From Fidelibacterota bacterium REDSEA-S14_B6 (GTDB taxonomy: Bacteria > Fidelibacterota > Marinisomatia > Marinisomatales > S15-B10): a stretch of 5,412 bases of DNA. Position numbers and translations under genes: made by a program. Positions 1 through 5,412 of this stretch are shown piece after piece; the first letter of the stretch is position 1; each line of letters starts with the position of its first letter. The notes under the pieces are model-generated. The model saw nothing but the letters and a program-made list of their open reading frames with translations. It had not been told where the DNA came from and did not search any database. Location of the stretch: contig LUOC01000042.1 in the NCBI GenBank assembly GCA_001626655.1, positions 1 through 5,412 of the forward strand. The letters run 5' to 3'.

Positions 1-26
1 GCCTGAGCTTGTTTAGTGTTCTTCAT
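1..26 (-). CDS. Possible 5' end of a leftward gene, cut by the window edge
   Basis: Reading leftwards from an ATG at 26-24, the frame stays open to the window edge and would give MKNTKQAQ followed by a partial Ala codon. Eight codons are too few to identify a family. Two things favour a real start: the AT-rich, promoter-like DNA directly upstream of it, and the same orientation as the aacS operon. Against it, there is no good Shine-Dalgarno sequence; only an AAGG about 14 bases upstream is visible, whereas the other genes here have good ones or are coupled. Treat it as a hint only. Confidence 0.2.
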
Positions 27-94
27 TGAAATATTATTAACCTTATTAATGTCGTTATTATTCAATTTAGTTTATTATTTTCAAATTGCTTCAC

Positions 95-106
95 AACGAT
101 ATCGTT
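95..106. promoter_or_regulatory. 12-bp perfect palindrome, possible operator
   Basis: AACGATATCGTT is a perfect inverted repeat with no spacer. It begins one base downstream of the leftward TATAAT box, so its centre falls about where transcription would start. That is a classic place for a repressor site. The same half-sites ATCGTT and AACGAT recur at 153-158 and 165-170. No regulator is encoded in the window, so the binding protein is unknown. Confidence 0.35.
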
Positions 107-107
107 A

Positions 108-113
108 ATTATA
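108..113 (-). promoter_or_regulatory. Consensus -10 box (TATAAT), leftward
   Basis: Read on the minus strand, 113-108 is exactly TATAAT. No TTGACA-like -35 box lies 16-18 bases upstream; the hexamer at 136-131 reads AATGCC. A promoter here would need an activator, an extended element or a different sigma factor. It would start transcription near position 101 and drive a gene to the left, possibly the partial one at the window edge. In DNA this AT-rich a chance TATAAT is not rare, so confidence is limited. Confidence 0.35.
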
Positions 114-150
114 CCATTACCATCTATTAAGGCATTTTGTTTTTTAATTC

Positions 151-621
151 TTATCGTTTTCTATAACGATAGAAACAAAGAATGAGAAGTCCGGCAAGGT
201 TTGGAAACCACACTTCAGGGCTAGCCCAGCTGATGCCGTCCACCGTAAAGTCTGATAGCGGCCAGACAATCTTTGTCGGAAAGAAAGCGCGAGTGTGAAA
301 CGGAAAATCGAGCACGATGTGAAAAGGCCACCCCAGCATAGCGAAGGCGATGTCCTTCCTAAACCGGCTGACGATTCCGATGACTGTGAAAGCGCTGATA
401 AAGCTGTGGGAGATGTCGTAATTGATGAACACCCACCACGGAATTGTCTCCAAAGGCGGCGGCCCCACATCCAGACGGAACTGGAGCGTAAGAGTGCGAA
501 CGAGGAGCAACAGTCCAAAGGAGAAGAGATCTGGTGCAGCGCCCCAGAACAGCGCCACCCACGGATGCCCCCGATAGCCGAACAGGCCCCTGCCCCAGAA
601 GGCGTGACTGAAGGTGTCCAT
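151..621 (-). CDS. YdjM/DUF457-type inner-membrane protein (putative metal-dependent hydrolase)
   Basis: This 156-residue protein resembles the YdjM/DUF457 family, usually annotated as membrane-bound metal-dependent hydrolases. The substrate is unknown and activity is inferred from conserved polar residues inside membrane segments. Visible marks are the N-terminal MDTFSHAFWG with His6, the PD pair at 30-31, Ser71-His72, the W98-x-x-H101-x-x-x-D105 cluster and His109 in FHTRAFFP. Hydrophobic segments lie at about 20-42, 70-86, 91-107 and 139-151, giving roughly four membrane passes. The C-terminus is basic (YRYRKR), which fits a cytoplasmic end. The ATG at 621-619 follows the TAG stop of aacS with no gap, so translation is probably coupled; only a weak GGCGG lies five bases before the ATG. 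Length is normal for the family. Family assignment is fairly sure; catalytic function is not established. Confidence 0.8.
   Translation of the reverse strand: MDTFSHAFWGRGLFGYRGHPWVALFWGAAPDLFSFGLLLLVRTLTLQFRLDVGPPPLETIPWWVFINYDISHSFISAFTVIGIVSRFRKDIAFAMLGWPFHIVLDFPFHTRAFFPTKIVWPLSDFTVDGISWASPEVWFPNLAGLLILCFYRYRKR
153..170. repeat. Inverted repeat ATCGTT-N6-AACGAT at the end of the DUF457 gene
   Basis: Six-base arms at 153-158 and 165-170 flank a 6-base loop; a T-A pair at 152/171 extends the stem to seven. It overlaps the last codons and stop of the membrane-protein gene. In the direction of that gene it is followed by an A-rich rather than a T-rich run, so it does not look like an intrinsic terminator. 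Its arms match the palindrome at 95-106, which suggests a second binding site for the same factor. Confidence 0.3.
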
Positions 622-2571
<1,950 letters not shown>

Positions 2572-2579
2572 GATTGATC

Positions 2580-2586
2580 TCACCTC
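2580..2586 (-). promoter_or_regulatory. Ribosome-binding site of aacS
   Basis: GAGGTGA on the minus strand, eight bases before the ATG at 2571-2569. The alternative GTG start at 2583-2581 is part of this motif, so the site decides the start in favour of the ATG. Confidence 0.7.
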
Positions 2587-2600
2587 ATCTGCTGACCGAG

Positions 2601-2629
2601 ATGCTACACATTGCTCCTCGGAAAATCAA
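2601..2629 (-). promoter_or_regulatory. Candidate promoter of the aacS operon
   Basis: On the minus strand a -35-like TTGATT (2629-2624) is separated by exactly 17 bases from a -10-like TAGCAT (2606-2601). Each hexamer matches the sigma-70 consensus at four of six positions (TTGA at the -35). Transcription would begin near 2594 and leave a leader of about 23 bases that includes the ribosome-binding site. This is a prediction by eye; lineages outside Proteobacteria may use different boxes. Confidence 0.35.
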
Positions 2630-2641
2630 CTGAATTAGCCG

Positions 2642-2670
2642 TTGGTTCGCCTTCCACCTCACTCTAAATT
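2642..2670 (+). promoter_or_regulatory. Candidate promoter of ppdK
   Basis: A -35-like TTGGTT (2642-2647) and a -10-like TAAATT (2665-2670) are separated by 17 bases. A start near 2677 would give a leader of about 27 bases. The box lies back to back with the proposed aacS promoter, with only 12 bases between the two -35 elements. The -35 match is modest (TTG only), so this is a tentative call. Confidence 0.33.
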
Positions 2671-2692
2671 CATCGCTTATCTAAAAGGAAAT

Positions 2693-2696
2693 GGAG
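2693..2696 (+). promoter_or_regulatory. Ribosome-binding site of ppdK (supports the TTG start)
   Basis: GGAG lies seven bases before the TTG at 2704-2706. A second purine run, AAGGAA at 2685-2690, is further away than usual. The frame has a TAA stop at 2665-2667 and no ATG or GTG between that stop and the TTG, so the site supports TTG as the start. Confidence 0.6.
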
Positions 2697-2703
2697 TAAA
2701 GAT

Positions 2704-5403
2704 TTGAAACTTGTATACTTTTTTGGAGACTCGGAGGCCGACGGCACAGCCGAGATGAAGGAACTTCTTGGAGGCAAAGGGGCAAACCTTGCTGAAATGA
2801 CCAGCCTCGGCATTCCCGTCCCTCCCGGATTTACCCTTACGACCGAAGTCTGTACAGAGTATTATAAGAATGACAGGAACTATCCGCCCGATCTGGAGGC
2901 GCAAGTCAACGATGCCATTGCCCGTACCGAGGCGGTGATGGGGAGGAAATTCGGCGACGCTGAAAATCCACTCCTTTTTTCTGTTCGTTCGGGGGCGCGA
3001 ATCTCAATGCCGGGGATGATGGAGACGGTGCTGAATGTCGGTTTGACCACCAAAACAATCCCCGGTCTCATCGAAAAATCTGGGAATCCGAAGTTTGTCT
3101 ACGACGCCTATCGCCGCCTCATTATGATGTACGCCGACGTGGTGATGGAGAAAGCGGCCGGCGTGGAACCTAAGGACGGGATCGGCATCAGGGAACGGCT
3201 TGAAGATTTGATTGATGAGAGGAAAGAGGCCAAAGGGGTTGACCTCGATACCGAACTAGATGGTGAGGACTGGAAAGAGTTGGCCGAGCAGTTCAAGGCG
3301 ACAGTCAGGGAAGTGCTGGGGAATGAGTTCCCTGATGATCCCCACGCCCAGATGTGGGGCGGAATAAGCGCTGTGTTTCAATCGTGGAACGGAAAACGGG
3401 CTGTATCATACCGACGTATTGAAGGCATTCCAGGAGACTGGGGAACTGCCGTGAACGTTCAGAGTATGGTCTTTGGAAATATGGGCGACGACTGTGCCAC
3501 GGGCGTCGGCTTTACGCGGAACCCCGCTACCGGTGACAACCACTTTTACGGAGAGTGGCTGGCGGACGCCCAGGGCGAAGATGTGGTAGCGGGGATCAGG
3601 ACGCCGAACCCCATCAATAAGTGGGGCCGAACGGACAAGAACAGCGAACTGCCGACCCTTGAAGAGGAGATGCCCGAGATCTACAGCGAACTGGACGGCA
3701 TCCGTTCCAATCTCGAAAAACATTATCGCGATATGCAGGACATCGAGTTCACCATTGAAGGCGGGCGGCTCTGGATGCTTCAGACAAGGGTGGGAAAACG
3801 AAACGGCATTGCCGCCGTGCGAATGGCAACGGACATGCTGTCCGAAGAGCTGATCTCAAAGGAGGAAGCGCTCTCCAGAGTAAAGCCGTCCCAGCTTGAT
3901 GAACTACTCCATCCCATGGTTGATCCAGCTGCGGAAACCGACGCCACCAAGCTTGCGGAAGGTCTTCCGGCCGGGCCCGGCGGGGCGACTGGACAGATCG
4001 TCTTTACCGCCGATGACGCCGAAGCGTGGGCCAAGGAAGGGAAAAAAGTGATCCTTGTCCGGAACGAGACGTCGCCTGAAGATGTGCACGGCATGCACGC
4101 GGCAGAAGCAATCCTCACCGCAAAGGGTGGGATGACAAGCCACGCTGCCCTCGTGGCCCGGGGCTGGGGGAAATGCTGCGTGGTGGGGTGCAGCGCTCTC
4201 AATATTGACAGCCGTGGAAAGAAACTTACTGTTGACGATGAAGCCCTCAACGAAGGGGACGTCGTTACGCTGAACGGAACAAAAGGTGTCGTTTACGCCG
4301 GCGAGCTCTCCCTGACCCAGATCGATCCCGGTGAGAATGCTTCCTTTCGAACACTCATGGACATTGCTGATGAAGTCCGGACACTGGGCATCCGAACCAA
4401 CGCCGAACGGCCTGAAGACGCCGCCCAAGCCAGAGCTTTCGGCGCACAGGGGATCGGGCTTTGCCGGACGGAACATATGTTCTTCGATCCGGAACGGATC
4501 TCCGCTATGCGCGAGATGATTGTGGCCGAAAACGAAGAGGCACGCAGGGCGGCCGTGATGAAGCTCCTCCCGTTCCAGCGGCAGGATTTCTATGAGATAC
4601 TGAAAGCGATGCACGATTTCCCTGTCACTATTCGCCTGCTCGATCCCCCACTCCACGAATTCGTAACACTCACCGATGATCAAATCAGTGAACTCGCTGA
4701 CGACTTGGGGATTAAGAGAGAGAAACTGAGCGCACGCATTGACGCCCTCCATGAACTCAACCCCATGCTCGGGCATCGCGGCTGCCGTTTGGGCGTCGCC
4801 TATCCGGAAATTACCGAAATGCAGGCCCGTGCTATTTTCGAGGCGACAGCCGAACTGACGGAAGAATGTGTTCAGGCTCTACCGGAAGTGATGATCCCGC
4901 TTGTGGGCGCTCATACTGAATATGAACATCAGGAAGCGATCGTCCGGAGAGTTGCTGATGAAGTAAAAAATGAGACCGGTACAGATTTCCCCTACCTCGT
5001 GGGGACCATGATTGAAATTCCGAGGGCGTGTCTCACCGCGGACGAGATTGCCAAAAAGGCGGAATTCTTCTCCTTCGGAACTAACGATCTGACTCAAACC
5101 ACTTTCGGATTTTCCCGGGATGATATTGGCGGTTTTCTCCCTGCCTATATTGAAGGGGGGATTCTCCCGGAAGACCCTTTTCAGTCACTGGATCAGTCCG
5201 GAGTGGGACAGCTTGTGGAGATGGGTGTGGAGAAAGGGCGCGGCCGCAACGTTGAACTGAAGATCGGCATCTGCGGCGAGCACGGCGGTGATCCCGCCTC
5301 CATCGACTTCTGCCACAGGACAGGTTTGGACTACGTCAGTTGTTCACCTTTCCGTGTCCCCATAGCACGCCTTGCGGCGGCGCAGGCAGTCATCAACAAC
5401 TAA
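2704..5403 (+). CDS. ppdK: Pyruvate, phosphate dikinase
   Basis: This cytoplasmic enzyme catalyses the reversible reaction pyruvate + ATP + phosphate to PEP + AMP + pyrophosphate, linking glycolysis and gluconeogenesis. The 899-residue product contains all three parts. The N-terminal ATP-grasp region carries GGKGANLAEM with Lys25, SVRSGAR with Arg95, and the ATP-binding Glu348 and Gln360 in DIEFTIEGG...MLQTR. The central swivelling domain has KGGMTSHAA with the phospho-carrier His480. The C-terminal PEP/pyruvate barrel shows GLCRTEH (Arg588), IRLLDPPLHEF (Arg644), MIEIPRA (Glu771), FGTNDLTQ (Asn794, Asp795) and GICGEHGGDP with the acid/base Cys857. These match the known active-site set of the Clostridium symbiosum enzyme. 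Lys, Arg, His and Cys being all present argues for an active enzyme and against PEP synthase or PTS enzyme I. The start is TTG, because the next in-frame Met (residue 18) would delete the conserved VYFFG strand. It is transcribed away from aacS. The TAA stop lies nine bases before the window end, so no terminator can be seen. Confidence 0.97.
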   Translation: MKLVYFFGDSEADGTAEMKELLGGKGANLAEMTSLGIPVPPGFTLTTEVCTEYYKNDRNYPPDLEAQVNDAIARTEAVMGRKFGDAENPLLFSVRSGARISMPGMMETVLNVGLTTKTIPGLIEKSGNPKFVYDAYRRLIMMYADVVMEKAAGVEPKDGIGIRERLEDLIDERKEAKGVDLDTELDGEDWKELAEQFKATVREVLGNEFPDDPHAQMWGGISAVFQSWNGKRAVSYRRIEGIPGDWGTAVNVQSMVFGNMGDDCATGVGFTRNPATGDNHFYGEWLADAQGEDVVAGIRTPNPINKWGRTDKNSELPTLEEEMPEIYSELDGIRSNLEKHYRDMQDIEFTIEGGRLWMLQTRVGKRNGIAAVRMATDMLSEELISKEEALSRVKPSQLDELLHPMVDPAAETDATKLAEGLPAGPGGATGQIVFTADDAEAWAKEGKKVILVRNETSPEDVHGMHAAEAILTAKGGMTSHAALVARGWGKCCVVGCSALNIDSRGKKLTVDDEALNEGDVVTLNGTKGVVYAGELSLTQIDPGENASFRTLMDIADEVRTLGIRTNAERPEDAAQARAFGAQGIGLCRTEHMFFDPERISAMREMIVAENEEARRAAVMKLLPFQRQDFYEILKAMHDFPVTIRLLDPPLHEFVTLTDDQISELADDLGIKREKLSARIDALHELNPMLGHRGCRLGVAYPEITEMQARAIFEATAELTEECVQALPEVMIPLVGAHTEYEHQEAIVRRVADEVKNETGTDFPYLVGTMIEIPRACLTADEIAKKAEFFSFGTNDLTQTTFGFSRDDIGGFLPAYIEGGILPEDPFQSLDQSGVGQLVEMGVEKGRGRNVELKIGICGEHGGDPASIDFCHRTGLDYVSCSPFRVPIARLAAAQAVINN

Positions 5404-5412
5404 GACTAAGCG

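Larger units (their letters stand above)
27..150. other. AT-rich intergenic region left of the DUF457 gene
   Basis: Positions 1-150 contain only about 38 G or C bases by hand count (about 25%), clearly below the flanking coding DNA. It contains short imperfect tandem 9-bp units based on TTATTAA at 34-40 and 43-49, a 12-bp palindrome at 95-106 and a -10-like box at 108-113 on the minus strand. I see no gene, no RNA gene and no convincing terminator here. It most likely separates the aacS/DUF457 operon from the next leftward gene. Confidence 0.6.

Noticed and set aside
151..172. Hairpin at the end of the DUF457 gene as an intrinsic terminator
   Set aside because: The stem is short and AT-rich, and the transcript continues into an A-rich rather than a U-rich run, so it does not fit a rho-independent terminator in either direction.
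2572..2583. GTG start for aacS, four codons upstream
   Set aside because: The GTG forms part of the GAGGTGA ribosome-binding site of the ATG at 2571, and the ATG gives the N-terminus expected for the family (MSDIMWKPSPE).
3904..4776. Open frame of 290 codons on the minus strand inside ppdK
   Set aside because: It is fully contained in the highly conserved ppdK coding region in antisense, with no family motif and no promoter or ribosome-binding site evident. It is a shadow frame.
2704..5403. Assignment as PEP synthase or PTS enzyme I
   Set aside because: The architecture and the motifs YFFG, GGKGANLAEM, SVRSGARISMPGMM and GGMTSHAA, together with the length of 899, fit pyruvate, phosphate dikinase. 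PEP synthase and enzyme I differ in length and N-terminal region.

Overview
The window holds three confident genes. They suggest a free-living, probably Gram-negative-type environmental bacterium with moderate G+C coding DNA. The phylum cannot be fixed from sequence alone. A marine lineage of the Marinimicrobia/FCB kind is a guess from general likeness and was not tested. There are no mobile-element, phage, CRISPR, tRNA or rRNA signals, and both enzymes look intact.

Layout: positions 1-150 are a very AT-rich non-coding stretch (about 25% G+C by hand count). It contains a perfect 12-bp palindrome beside a consensus -10 box read leftwards, and possibly the first codons of another leftward gene that leaves the window at its left edge. 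Positions 151-621 (minus) encode a small multi-spanning membrane protein of the YdjM/DUF457 type. Positions 622-2571 (minus) encode an acetoacetyl-CoA synthetase (AacS). Its stop codon directly abuts the ATG of the membrane-protein gene, so the two form a tight leftward operon. Positions 2572-2703 are a 132-bp divergent intergenic region with one plausible promoter in each direction. Positions 2704-5403 (plus) encode a complete pyruvate, phosphate dikinase (PpdK) that starts with TTG.

Metabolic reading (inference): AacS activates acetoacetate to acetoacetyl-CoA, which feeds acetyl-CoA metabolism or polymer and lipid synthesis. PpdK interconverts pyruvate and phosphoenolpyruvate at the entry to gluconeogenesis or the exit of glycolysis. 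Divergent transcription from a short shared region would let the two respond together to carbon source, but no regulator is encoded here. The role of the membrane protein is unknown.

I found no strong evidence of a previously undescribed system. The points most worth a second look are the palindrome and half-site arrangement at the left end and the zero-gap coupling of a DUF457 membrane protein to aacS.
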